Source: Nocardioidaceae bacterium
Lineage (GTDB): Bacteria; Actinomycetota; Actinomycetes; Propionibacteriales; Nocardioidaceae
NCBI GenBank assembly: GCA_029266455.1
Contig: JAQSWV010000034.1
Span: 1 to 40,496 of the forward strand
DNA: 40,496 bases
Reading direction: 5' to 3'
This document shows positions 7,499-14,602 of this stretch, piece by piece. The notes below the pieces were generated by a model. The model made no database searches, had not been told where the DNA came from, and worked only from the letters and a program-made list of their open reading frames with translations. A program made the translations under genes and the position numbers. Position 1 is the stretch's first letter; each line of letters starts with the position of its first letter.

Positions 7499-7870
7499 AT
7501 GACCACCGAGAACACGACCGAGACCAGGTCCGGAACCACGTCCGACACTCCGCCCGGCCCGCCGCCCGAGCCGACGGCCGACCCGCCGCCCGAGCCGACG
7601 GCCGGCCCGCCGCCCGAGTCGATGGCCCCGCCCGCCGCTCCCACCCCCGACGTCCGCTTGCTGCGCCGCCGCGACGACGGTCGACTGCTCGGCGGGGTCT
7701 GCGGCGGCTTCGCCGACTACGTCGGTGCCGACGTGGGGCTGGTCCGCCTGCTGATGGTCGTGCTGACCCTCTTCGGCGGCACCGGTGTCGCGCTGTACGC
7801 CGCCGCCTGGCTGCTGGTGCCCGTGCACGGCAGCTCCCGGTCCCCGGCCGAGCGCCTGCTGCGCCGCTGA
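7499..7870 (+). CDS. PspC domain membrane protein
   Basis: A 123-residue protein. Residues 1-52 are a Pro/Glu/Thr-rich tail with tandem PPPEPTAD/PPPEPTAG/PPPES units (24-base DNA repeat). Residues about 53-115 are a PspC domain: RLLRRRDDGRLLGGVCGGFA, then YVGADVGLVRLLMVVLTLFG and a second hydrophobic segment ALYAAAWLLVPV. PspC proteins sit in the inner membrane and take part in envelope-stress responses; in actinobacteria they also occur fused to sensor kinases, but no kinase is nearby here. ATG 7499 follows the 22-bp palindrome at 7440-7461, which may control it. The next gene (malY-like) starts 96 bases downstream on the same strand. Confidence 0.9.
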   Translation: MTTENTTETRSGTTSDTPPGPPPEPTADPPPEPTAGPPPESMAPPAAPTPDVRLLRRRDDGRLLGGVCGGFADYVGADVGLVRLLMVVLTLFGGTGVALYAAAWLLVPVHGSSRSPAERLLRR

Positions 7871-7966
7871 GGGGCCGGCGGCGAGAGATCGAGCGCTTGC
7901 AGGTACGGGCGTACTGCGCCACGGTTCCGGAGGGCGGCAGGGGCCGCCCGCGCGAGGAGGTTGCCG

Positions 7967-9130
7967 ATGGTGCGCACGCCTCCCGGCTCGTTGCCCGTGG
8001 ACGGTCTGCATGCACTCCGGCAGCGACGCAGCGCCAAGTGGAGCACGTACCCCGACGACGTCCTGCCCCTGCCGGTGGCGGAGATGGACTTCCCGCTGGC
8101 TCCGGTGGTCCAGGACGTGCTGCGCCGCGCCGTCGACGCGTCGGACACCGGGTACGGCTACGCCGAGCCGGTGCTGGGCGCCGCAGTCGCGCGGTTCGCC
8201 GGCGAGCGCTGGAGCTGGGAGGTGGACGCGGACGCCGTGTCCGCGGTGGCCGACGTGGGTGTCGGTACGGTCGAGCTGCTGCGGGCCGTGTGCCGGCCCG
8301 GGGACGCCGTGGTGATCAGCCCACCCGTCTACCCTCCGTTCTTCTCCTGGGTTGCCGAGACGCGAACACGGCTGGTCGAGGCGCCGCTTCGCCAGGGCGC
8401 CGACGGCACCTGGCGGCTCGACCTCGACCGGCTCGGTACTGCCTTCGCGCAGCGGCCGGCCGCGTACATCCTGTGCAACCCGCACAACCCGGTGGGGCGT
8501 GTCCACGACCGCGAGGAGCTGACGGCGATCGCACGGCTGGCCGCCGAGCACGGTGTCACCGTCATCGCCGACGAGATCCATGCCCCGCTGGTGCTGCCCG
8601 GCGCGGAGTTCACGCCGTTCCTCACGGTGCCCGGCGGCGGCGAGGTCGGGATCAGCCTGGTGTCGGCCAGCAAGGCCTTCAACCTTGCAGGCTTGAAGTG
8701 TGCGGCAGCGGTGACCGCGTCCTCGCCGATGCGCGCGGTCACCGATCGGCTGCCACCCGACGGGGTGTGGCGGATCGGTCACTTCGGGCTGCTGGCGACG
8801 GAGGCCGCGTTCACCGACGGGGGCGAATGGCTGGACGCGCTCCTGACCACTCTGGACGCCCGCCGGCAGCAGCTGGGTCGGCTGCTGGCCGAGCGGCTCC
8901 CGCAGGTGCGGTGGACGCCACCTGAGGCGACCTTCCTTGCCTGGCTCGACTGCCGCTCCCTCGGCGGAGGTGACACGGCCCACGAGCTGTTCCTGCGCGA
9001 GGGACGCGTCGCCCTCGAGCCGGGCACGCGGTTCGGCGCGGAAGGCAGCGGGTGGGTCCGTCTCAACTACGGCACGTCCGAGGAGATCCTCGACGAGGCC
9101 GTCCTCCGGATGGCGGCTGCCCTGCACTGA
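7967..9130 (+). CDS. MalY/PatB-type PLP-dependent C-S beta-lyase (aminotransferase fold)
   Basis: A 387-residue class I/II aminotransferase-fold enzyme. The PLP lysine is in SASKAFNLAGLKCA (about residue 236). The cofactor-contacting ADEIHAPLVL lies about 30 residues earlier and NPHNPVGRVHDREEL near residue 170. Early RRSAKWSTYPDDVLPLPVAEMDFP is typical of the MalY/PatB subgroup, which cleaves cystathionine-like C-S bonds to give ammonia, pyruvate and a thiol; some members have regulatory roles. Length fits (about 390). ATG 7967 was chosen because GAGGAGG ends six bases upstream; TTG 7961 is also in frame. The substrate in vivo is not known. It converges on the hydrolase gene with a 49-base gap. 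Confidence 0.9.
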   Translation: MVRTPPGSLPVDGLHALRQRRSAKWSTYPDDVLPLPVAEMDFPLAPVVQDVLRRAVDASDTGYGYAEPVLGAAVARFAGERWSWEVDADAVSAVADVGVGTVELLRAVCRPGDAVVISPPVYPPFFSWVAETRTRLVEAPLRQGADGTWRLDLDRLGTAFAQRPAAYILCNPHNPVGRVHDREELTAIARLAAEHGVTVIADEIHAPLVLPGAEFTPFLTVPGGGEVGISLVSASKAFNLAGLKCAAAVTASSPMRAVTDRLPPDGVWRIGHFGLLATEAAFTDGGEWLDALLTTLDARRQQLGRLLAERLPQVRWTPPEATFLAWLDCRSLGGGDTAHELFLREGRVALEPGTRFGAEGSGWVRLNYGTSEEILDEAVLRMAAALH

Positions 9131-9179
9131 CAACGCTTTTGCCGGCGGTACGCACCACCGCGTCAGGACAGGAAGGCAG

Positions 9180-10151
9180 TCAGGCCAGGAACGCCGTCAG
9201 GGCGCCGGCGAGCTCGCCGGGTGCCTCCTCAGCGACATGGTGGCCAGACTCGATCGCGTGACCGCGCAGGTCGTCGGCCCAGGCGTCCCACACCGACAGC
9301 GGATCGCCGTAGAGCGCCCAGGCGTCCCACACCGACAGCGGATCGCCGTAGAGCGCCGCCATGTCGTCTTGTGACGACCACAGGACCAGCGTCGGGCAGC
9401 GAATCCGGCGGCCCGCTGCCCGGTCCGCGGCGTCGTGGTGGCGGTCGTGGCTGAGCCCGGCGCGGTAGTCCTCGCACATGGCGAGCACCGTGGCCGGGTC
9501 CCGGATCGCGGCCACGAAGTCGGCGTGGTTGGCGGCGCCCAGCCGCTGCGGGGTGTTGGTCGTCGCCACCGAGTACCAGGCGTCCGGGTCGGCGCTGATG
9601 ACCCGCTCGGCGGGCTTGGCCCGCTGGCCCAGGAAGAACCAGTGCCACCACAGGCTGGCGAAACGCACATCGCATCGGTCCAGCGCCTCGACGATCGGCA
9701 CGCTGTCGAGCACCGCCAGCCGGGTGACCGCATCCGGGTGGTCGAGCGCGGTGCGCAGCGCGACGTACGAGCCGCGGTCATGCCCCACGACGGCGAAGTG
9801 GTCGTGGCCGAGTCGGCGCATCAGCCCGACGACGTCACCGGCCATCGCCCGCTTGGTGTACGCAGCCGGGTCGGCACCCACGTCGGGCTTCGAGGAACGG
9901 CCGTAGCCACGCAGGTCGGGACAGACCACCGTATGGCTCGCCGCGAGCTGCGGGGCGACCGCGTACCAGGTCGTGTGCGTGCGGGGATGCCCGTGCAGCA
10001 ACACCACCGGCGGACCGCTACCGCCATGACGCACCCGCAGGATGACGCCGCCGACATCGAGGTGGTCGAGGGTGAAGCCGTCGAAGAAGCCACCGGCCCC
10101 GCCCGACGAAGGGTGTGCCATGACCGGCACCGTACGAGGCGCCGCGGACAT
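9180..10151 (-). CDS. alpha/beta hydrolase, haloacetate-dehalogenase/epoxide-hydrolase type
   Basis: A ~323-residue alpha/beta-hydrolase. The oxyanion segment is LLHGHPRTHTTW. The nucleophile elbow GHDRGS has Asp rather than Ser, as in haloacetate and haloalkane dehalogenases and epoxide hydrolases. LDSVPIVEAL follows and the catalytic His is in ESGHHVAEEAPGEL. FFLGQRAKPAERVI matches the cap of fluoroacetate-dehalogenase-like proteins. The actual substrate is unknown. The oddity is a 13-residue perfect tandem duplication (ALYGDPLSVWDAW twice), from a 39-bp DNA duplication, between WSSQDDMA and the catalytic His. Whether the enzyme stays active is open. ATG 10151 lies one base after the ribokinase stop, so it is probably translationally coupled; ATG 10121 and GTG 10130 are alternatives, none with a clear ribosome site. 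Confidence 0.85.
   Translation of the reverse strand: MSAAPRTVPVMAHPSSGGAGGFFDGFTLDHLDVGGVILRVRHGGSGPPVVLLHGHPRTHTTWYAVAPQLAASHTVVCPDLRGYGRSSKPDVGADPAAYTKRAMAGDVVGLMRRLGHDHFAVVGHDRGSYVALRTALDHPDAVTRLAVLDSVPIVEALDRCDVRFASLWWHWFFLGQRAKPAERVISADPDAWYSVATTNTPQRLGAANHADFVAAIRDPATVLAMCEDYRAGLSHDRHHDAADRAAGRRIRCPTLVLWSSQDDMAALYGDPLSVWDAWALYGDPLSVWDAWADDLRGHAIESGHHVAEEAPGELAGALTAFLA
9277..9357. repeat. 39-bp in-frame tandem duplication in hydrolase gene
   Basis: Bases 9277-9318 match 9316-9357 without mismatch (42 matching bases at a period of 39). The duplication adds 13 codons and keeps the frame. Perfect identity means it is recent, or is an assembly or PCR artefact. Confidence 0.93.
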
Positions 10152-10152
10152 G

Positions 10153-11097
10153 TCATCGCGCCGGCTGCGCGTCCACCTGCTCGGCGGTCGGGATGGACGG
10201 CACGGCACCCGGTGTCTGGGTGCTGAGGGACGCGGCCGACACTGCCCGCGCGGCCGCCTCGGGAAGCGAGGAACCGGCCGCCAGACCCGCTGCCAGCACA
10301 CCCGTGAACGTGTCGCCGGCACCGGTGGTGTCGACGACCGGAACACTGGGCGCGGGCAGCCGGTGCGGGTCGGCGGTGCCGGTGAGGACCACCGCGCCCT
10401 CAGCGCCGAGCGTGACCACGACGGCGCCGACGCGGTCGAGCAGGGTCGCTGCTTCGATGGCCGGGTCGGCCGGGTCACCGGGCGCACCCGGCTGTGCACC
10501 CTCGGCCGGTCCGGCCGCGGCCAGCACTCGCGCCTCGTGCTCGTTCACGACCAGGACGTCCACGAGGCGAAGCAGCTCGTCGTCGAGGGCCTGGGCAGGG
10601 GCGGCATTGAGCACCACGGTGGTCTCGGCCCATCGCGCACGGGCCGCTCCTTCGGCCACCACGTCGACCGGCACCTCCAGCTGGGCGACGAGCACCCTGC
10701 TGCCGGTGATCGCGGCTGACTCCGCCGGCTGCAGGTGGTCGACGGTCGCGTTGGCGCCGGCGGCCACCACGATCGTGTTGTCGCCGTCCGCCTGCACGGT
10801 GATCAGGGCGGTGCCCGTCGGCTGCGCCACCGCTCGTACCAGGGAGGTGTCGATGCCCGCGTCGTCCATGACCGACCGCAGCACGGCCGCCGCGTCGTCG
10901 TCCCCGAGGGCGCCGACGAACCCGGTCCGCGCGCCGGCTCGGGCCGCTGCCACTGCCTGGTTGAGTCCCTTGCCCCCGGGGTGCCGGGCCTGACCTCCGG
11001 CGAGCACGGTCTCACCCGGTGCCGGGATCCGCTCCACGGTGTAGACGAGGTCGAGGTTGGCGCTGCCCAGGACGACGACGTCGAACGCCGACGTCAT
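10153..11097 (-). CDS. rbsK: ribokinase-family (PfkB) sugar kinase
   Basis: A 314-residue PfkB-family kinase that would phosphorylate ribose or a similar sugar or nucleoside with ATP. N-terminal VVVLGSANLDLVYTVERIP, the first PfkB signature HPGGKGLNQAVAAARAGA (about residues 39-56) and the second signature VVDTTGAGDTFTGVLAAG (about 250-267, Asp of GAGD being the catalytic base) are all intact. NEHEARVLAAAG matches the N/E motif. The C-terminus ends SIPTAEQVDAQPAR as in ribokinases. A short Gly/Pro/Asp-rich insert follows NEHEARVL. No transporter or rbs operon lies beside it; the hydrolase gene follows after one base. The ribose assignment is by family only. Confidence 0.9.
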   Translation of the reverse strand: MTSAFDVVVLGSANLDLVYTVERIPAPGETVLAGGQARHPGGKGLNQAVAAARAGARTGFVGALGDDDAAAVLRSVMDDAGIDTSLVRAVAQPTGTALITVQADGDNTIVVAAGANATVDHLQPAESAAITGSRVLVAQLEVPVDVVAEGAARARWAETTVVLNAAPAQALDDELLRLVDVLVVNEHEARVLAAAGPAEGAQPGAPGDPADPAIEAATLLDRVGAVVVTLGAEGAVVLTGTADPHRLPAPSVPVVDTTGAGDTFTGVLAAGLAAGSSLPEAAARAVSAASLSTQTPGAVPSIPTAEQVDAQPAR

Positions 11098-11184
11098 GCC
11101 CGCACCGACGAGCCGGCAACGGCGGTGACGGCGTGCACCCGGCGAGAGTATGTCGGCGCGCAGGGCACGCCTGCCGGGTGCCCG

Positions 11185-11553
11185 CTACCGGCGGGCGGCC
11201 CCGGCATGGCGAAGACAGCGAACCGCCCAGGGCAGTGCCTCGAGGCGCTCGGGAGGGATGGGTTCGCTGCAGTCGTCACAGCGGCCGTACGTGCCGTCAC
11301 CGACCTTGACCAACGCACGCCGCACGTCGGTGAGCATGTCCTGCAGCCGTTCGTGGGCGGCCACCGACGAGATGCGGTCGACCGCCATGGAGGTGCCCTC
11401 ACCCACCCGCTTGCCGAACGAGATGCCGCCGACGTCGCGTTGGGGTGCCGACATCGTCGCCAGCTGGTCCTCGAGCTCGTTGCGCTTGGCGAGCAGCGCT
11501 GCGGTGGCGCCCTCCGGACCGGTGGCAGGCGTCTGCCCGGCAGGACCGCTCAT
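11185..11553 (-). CDS. TraR/DksA-type zinc-finger protein
   Basis: A 122-residue protein. Residues about 20-85 form a helical hairpin (ALLAKRNELEDQLATMS, then SMAVDRISSVAAHERLQDML). Residues about 90-120 form the DksA/TraR finger, YGRCDDCSEPIPPERLEALP followed by WAVRCLRHAG. The ligands read Cys-X2-Cys and Cys-X2-His, so the fourth cysteine of the classical finger is replaced by His. DksA relatives bind RNA polymerase through the secondary channel; whether this one does is unknown. ATG 11553 follows a GAGGAG ribosome site; the frame is open to 11616. It lies downstream of cspA beyond a strong hairpin, so it probably has its own promoter between 11554 and 11732. Confidence 0.85.
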   Translation of the reverse strand: MSGPAGQTPATGPEGATAALLAKRNELEDQLATMSAPQRDVGGISFGKRVGEGTSMAVDRISSVAAHERLQDMLTDVRRALVKVGDGTYGRCDDCSEPIPPERLEALPWAVRCLRHAGAARR

Positions 11554-11680
11554 CGGGACGTGCTCCTCGGGGACGACCAGTTGCTGCGGAGGGTCGGCGT
11601 GCACCACATCCCGCAAGTATCACCCGGCATGGCCCCGGTCCGCCCGGCTCTTGCGCCACGCGCCGAGGGACGCCCGGGCA

Positions 11681-11730
11681 GACCCGGGCGGACCCGGACG
11701 GACCCGGACGGACCCGGACGGACCCGGACG
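11681..11730. repeat. five 10-bp tandem repeats (GACCCGGACG)
   Basis: GACCCGG(G/A)CG repeats five times without a gap; the first copy has one difference. It fills part of the 240-base gap between the DksA-like gene and cspA and adjoins the hairpin at 11733. A 10-base period does not preserve reading frame, so this is a non-coding minisatellite. Confidence 0.88.
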
Positions 11731-11732
11731 TG

Positions 11733-11776
11733 CCGATGGGGGTGGCACCGGCCGAAGCCGGCGCCACCCCCATCGG
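11733..11776 (-). terminator. 20-bp hairpin downstream of cspA
   Basis: Arms 11733-11752 and 11757-11776 pair over 20 positions with one mismatch, closing a CGAA/TTCG tetraloop. The cspA stop is at 11794, so the hairpin falls 18 bases into the 3' region of the cspA message. There is no clear T-tract, as is common for actinobacterial terminators. It should end cspA transcription and protect the 3' end. Confidence 0.7.
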
Positions 11777-11793
11777 GGTGTCGGACCGTGAGG

Positions 11794-11997
11794 TCAGACG
11801 GGGCGGACGTTCTCCGCCTGCGGGCCCTTCTGACCCTGCGTCTGCGTGAACTCCACGCGCTGGCCCTCGTCGAGCGAGCGGTAGCCGGTCGAGTCGATGG
11901 CCGAGTAGTGGACGAAGACGTCCGGGCCGTCGCCGTCTTGGGCAATGAAACCAAAGCCCTTCTCGGCGTTGAACCACTTCACTGTGCCTTGAGCCAC
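11794..11997 (-). CDS. cspA: CspA-type cold-shock protein (67 aa)
   Basis: A standard 67-residue cold-shock protein that binds single-stranded nucleic acid and acts as an RNA chaperone. [16 protein letters not shown] (RNP1) and DVFVHYSAI (RNP2) are intact, and the C-terminus is [15 protein letters not shown] 11997 is fixed by a near-perfect AAGGAG eight bases upstream and by the usual VAQGTVKWF start. The 5' region up to the terminator at 12089-12120 could be a leader of 80-90 bases, in keeping with the long leaders of cold-shock messages. It is distinct from the 127-residue cold-shock protein at 2279-2662. Confidence 0.97.
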   Translation of the reverse strand: MAQGTVKWFNAEKGFGFIAQDGDGPDVFVHYSAIDSTGYRSLDEGQRVEFTQTQGQKGPQAENVRPV

Positions 11998-12088
11998 GAG
12001 GCTCTCCTTCTGGGGTGTGCCGGTCGAGACAGCCGTGTGCAGCCTCGGGTTGCTACCAGGCGCCACGCCTCCGGAGTGCCCAGAGACG

Positions 12089-12120
12089 AAAAAAGCGCCC
12101 GCTGTAAGACTTCGCGGGCG
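12089..12120 (-). terminator. rho-independent-type terminator (minus strand)
   Basis: On the minus strand a 7-bp GC stem (CGCCCGC/GCGGGCG, 11-base loop) runs into GC and then six T residues (bases 12094-12089). This is the clearest intrinsic terminator in the window. It ends the symporter transcript; if a cspA promoter lies upstream of 12120 it would instead act as an attenuator in the cspA leader. Confidence 0.82.
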
Positions 12121-12205
12121 TTGGAAACGAGCGGAAGTACAAACTGCAACCGGTACCGACCGTACGGGGGCGGGGGTGTGCAGGTCAAACCCGGGACCCC
12201 CTCGG

Positions 12206-12239
12206 GGTGGGCGGCGCGCTCGATCGCCCGCCGCCCACC
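12206..12239 (-). terminator. 11-bp GC hairpin after the symporter gene
   Basis: GGTGGGCGGCG (12206-12216) pairs perfectly with CGCCGCCCACC (12229-12239) around a 12-base loop, beginning 13 bases past the symporter stop. It lacks a T-tract and stands before the T-rich terminator at 12089-12120, giving two terminators in series. Confidence 0.65.
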
Positions 12240-12252
12240 GCCCGCGCCGGTC

Positions 12253-13620
12253 TCAGGACGGGCGCGTCGCAGAGGTGTCCACGTCCGTCTCGCCCGCCAC
12301 CCGGTCGTGGTCCAGCGACGACCCCCGGGTCTCGATCGAGAACAGCACCGCCACCACCGTGATCGCCGCCGCGACCGCCAGGTAGACCCCCACCGCCATG
12401 GTGTTCGGAGAGCTGACGTCACCCAGCAGCGCGAGCGCGATGATCGGCGCCAGGGCACCCGCGAAGACGGACGCCAGCTGGTAGCCGATCGATGCCCCTG
12501 AGTAGCGCACGCTGGTGCCGAACAGCTCCGCGAAGAAGGCCGCCTGTGGTGCGTACATCAAGCTGTGGAACACCAGACCCACGGTGACCGCCGTGGCGAC
12601 CGCAAGCCCGGAGCCGTCCTCCAGCAGGCCGAAGAAGAAGAAGCCCCACACGCCGACGCCGACGGCCCCGATCAGGTACAGGGGCCGACGGCCCACACGG
12701 TCGGAGAGCAGTCCGATCGCGGGCACGAGCACGACCTGGATCGCGGACCCGATCAGCACGCCGTTGATCCCGACCTGCTTGTCCGCGCCCATGAAGTCCG
12801 CCAGGTACGTGAGGGAGATGACCGTGAACAGGTAGTACGAGATGTTCTCGGCCGTCCGCATGCCCATCGCGATGAGGATCTCGCGCGGGTACCGCTTGAC
12901 CACCTCGATGATCGGCATGTGCGTGTCGGTCTTCTCGGCCAGCTCGTCCCGGGCGGCCGCGAAGACCGGCGACTCCTCCAGCGTCAGGCGCACCCACATG
13001 CCGACACCCACCAGGACCGCCGACAGGAGGAAGGCCACCCGCCAGCCCCAGCTCTGGAACTGGTCGTCGCTGAGGGTGAAGGCCAGCACCCACAGCACGG
13101 CCGCTGCCACCAGGTTGCCGGCCGGCACGCCCGCCTGCACCCACGAGGTCCAGAACCCGCGGCGGGACGAGTCGCCGTGCTCGGCGGCCATCAGCACCGC
13201 CCCACCCCACTCGCCGCCGACGGCGAACCCCTGCAGCAGCCGGCACACGATCAGCAGGATCGGCGCGAGGATGCCGACCTGGGCGTAGGTAGGCAACAGC
13301 CCGATGGCGAAGGTGCCCGCGCCCATCATCAGCAGCGAGATGACCAGCATCTGCTTGCGACCGACCTTGTCGCCGTAGTGCCCGAAGATGATGCCGCCGA
13401 GCGGGCGGGCGAAGAAGCCCAGGGCGTAGACCATGAACGAGTACAAGGTGCCCGTCGTGCCGCCGATCTCGCCGAAGAACGCCTCGCCGAACACGAGGGC
13501 GGCGGCCGACCCGAACAGGAAGAAGTCGTACCACTCGACGGTGGTGCCGATCGTGCTGGCGAAGACGACCTTGCGGATGCTGCTCTGTGGGGGCGTCTCA
13601 GCCGGCTGCGCGTTGCTCAT
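12253..13620 (-). CDS. metabolite:H+ symporter (MHS family, MFS)
   Basis: A 455-residue 12-helix permease. Signatures of the MHS subgroup (ProP/ShiA/KgtP-like) are all present: IGTTVEWYDFFLFGSAAALV at the first helix, FARPLGGIIFGHYGDKVGRK in loop 2-3, LLQGFAVGGEWGGAVLMAAE, and LLSDRVGRRPLYL between helices 8 and 9. These carriers import organic acids or osmolytes with protons. Substrate is not readable, but the gene lies 54 bases downstream of a 3-hydroxybutyrate-dehydrogenase-like gene on the same strand, so uptake of a short hydroxy- or keto-acid is a reasonable inference. ATG 13620 opens directly on MSNAQPAETPPQSS, as usual for the family. Two hairpins follow the stop. Confidence 0.92.
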   Translation of the reverse strand: MSNAQPAETPPQSSIRKVVFASTIGTTVEWYDFFLFGSAAALVFGEAFFGEIGGTTGTLYSFMVYALGFFARPLGGIIFGHYGDKVGRKQMLVISLLMMGAGTFAIGLLPTYAQVGILAPILLIVCRLLQGFAVGGEWGGAVLMAAEHGDSSRRGFWTSWVQAGVPAGNLVAAAVLWVLAFTLSDDQFQSWGWRVAFLLSAVLVGVGMWVRLTLEESPVFAAARDELAEKTDTHMPIIEVVKRYPREILIAMGMRTAENISYYLFTVISLTYLADFMGADKQVGINGVLIGSAIQVVLVPAIGLLSDRVGRRPLYLIGAVGVGVWGFFFFGLLEDGSGLAVATAVTVGLVFHSLMYAPQAAFFAELFGTSVRYSGASIGYQLASVFAGALAPIIALALLGDVSSPNTMAVGVYLAVAAAITVVAVLFSIETRGSSLDHDRVAGETDVDTSATRPS

Positions 13621-13674
13621 GTGTCGTCCTCCCGACGTGTTGCCAGGGACCTCTCGGTACCTGCGCGTGGACGG

Positions 13675-14472
13675 TCAGGTCGCCGTCCACGCCCCTGCCA
13701 TCTCGTACGAGGAACCCGACATCGATGCGCTGCCGGGTCCGCACAGGTAGACCGCCAACCCCGCCACCTCCGCGGGTTCGATCAGCCGTTTCACCGGGGT
13801 GCGCGCGAGCAGGACGTCGTTGAGCACCTGCTCCTCGGGAATGCCGTGGGCCGCGGCCTGGTCGGCGAGCTGGCCCTCGACCAACGGCGTCCGGACGTAC
13901 CCGGGGCAGATCGTGCTCGACGTGACCCCGTGCGCGGCTCCCTCGACGGCCAGGACCTTCGACAGCCCCTCGAGCGCGTGCTTGGCCGTGACGTAGGCCG
14001 ACTTGTACGCCGATGCCCGGTGGCCGTGGACGCTCGACACGTGCACGAACCGACCCCAGCCGCGGTCGTACATGCCGGGCAGCACCGCTCGCGCGATCCG
14101 GAACGGTGACTCGACCATGACCCGCAGGATCACTCCGAACCTGTCGGGGTCGAAGTCCTGGACGGGCGCGACGTGCTGCAGGCCCGCGTTGTTGACGACG
14201 ATGTCGGCGTCGAGCCCGTCGAGGGGTCCGCCGTCGAAGAGCGCGCCCGGTTCGGACAGGTCGGCGACCAGCGCCTTTCCGCCGACCTCGTCGGCGACCG
14301 CTCGCGCACCGTCGGGCTCCCGGTCGAGCACCAGCACGTCGGCGCCGGCGGCGGCGAACGCCTGGGCACAGGCGCGACCGATTCCGCTGGCGGCGCCGGT
14401 GACCAGCACCGTGCGACCACCGAGGCCGGAAGGCCCGGAGGGGCCGGACAGGGACGTATCGGGAGCAGCCAC
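13675..14472 (-). CDS. SDR oxidoreductase, 3-hydroxybutyrate-dehydrogenase-like
   Basis: A 265-residue classical short-chain dehydrogenase. The cofactor site is VTGAASGIGRACAQAF (about residues 21-36) and LDREPDG gives an Asp after strand 2, favouring NAD. NNAGLQHVAPVQDF and the catalytic triad S...YxxxK in VSSVHGHRASAYKSAYVTAK are complete. LQHVAPV plus ICPGYVRTPLVEGQLADQA closely match 3-hydroxybutyrate dehydrogenases, which interconvert 3-hydroxybutyrate and acetoacetate in PHB or ketone-body use. GTG 14472 was chosen: it gives the family length (about 260), and TACTGT lies six bases upstream on the minus strand (leaderless). The MHS symporter follows, probably in one transcript. No PHB depolymerase is nearby. 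Confidence 0.88.
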   Translation of the reverse strand: MAAPDTSLSGPSGPSGLGGRTVLVTGAASGIGRACAQAFAAAGADVLVLDREPDGARAVADEVGGKALVADLSEPGALFDGGPLDGLDADIVVNNAGLQHVAPVQDFDPDRFGVILRVMVESPFRIARAVLPGMYDRGWGRFVHVSSVHGHRASAYKSAYVTAKHALEGLSKVLAVEGAAHGVTSSTICPGYVRTPLVEGQLADQAAAHGIPEEQVLNDVLLARTPVKRLIEPAEVAGLAVYLCGPGSASMSGSSYEMAGAWTAT

Positions 14473-14478
14473 GCGGAG

Positions 14479-14484
14479 ACAGTA
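14479..14484 (-). promoter_or_regulatory. candidate -10 element of a leaderless promoter (SDR gene)
   Basis: On the minus strand TACTGT (TAnnnT), six bases (CTCCGC), then GTG 14472. No Shine-Dalgarno sequence is present. Confidence 0.45.
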
Positions 14485-14588
14485 GAGGGCCGGGGCCGCC
14501 TCCGCTACGCCCTGAGGCCACCGATTGCCGCCCCGCTGCGGCGAGGCGGTGCCGGACCGGGACCCCCGGAAGGGCTCCCGGCCGCGGC

Positions 14589-14594
14589 TACCGT
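14589..14594 (+). promoter_or_regulatory. candidate -10 element (helicase-associated gene)
   Basis: TACCGT followed by eight bases and ATG 14603. The spacing is slightly longer than at the other candidates; the start may be leaderless or carry a 1-2 base leader. Confidence 0.38.
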
Positions 14595-14602
14595 GGACGA
14601 CG

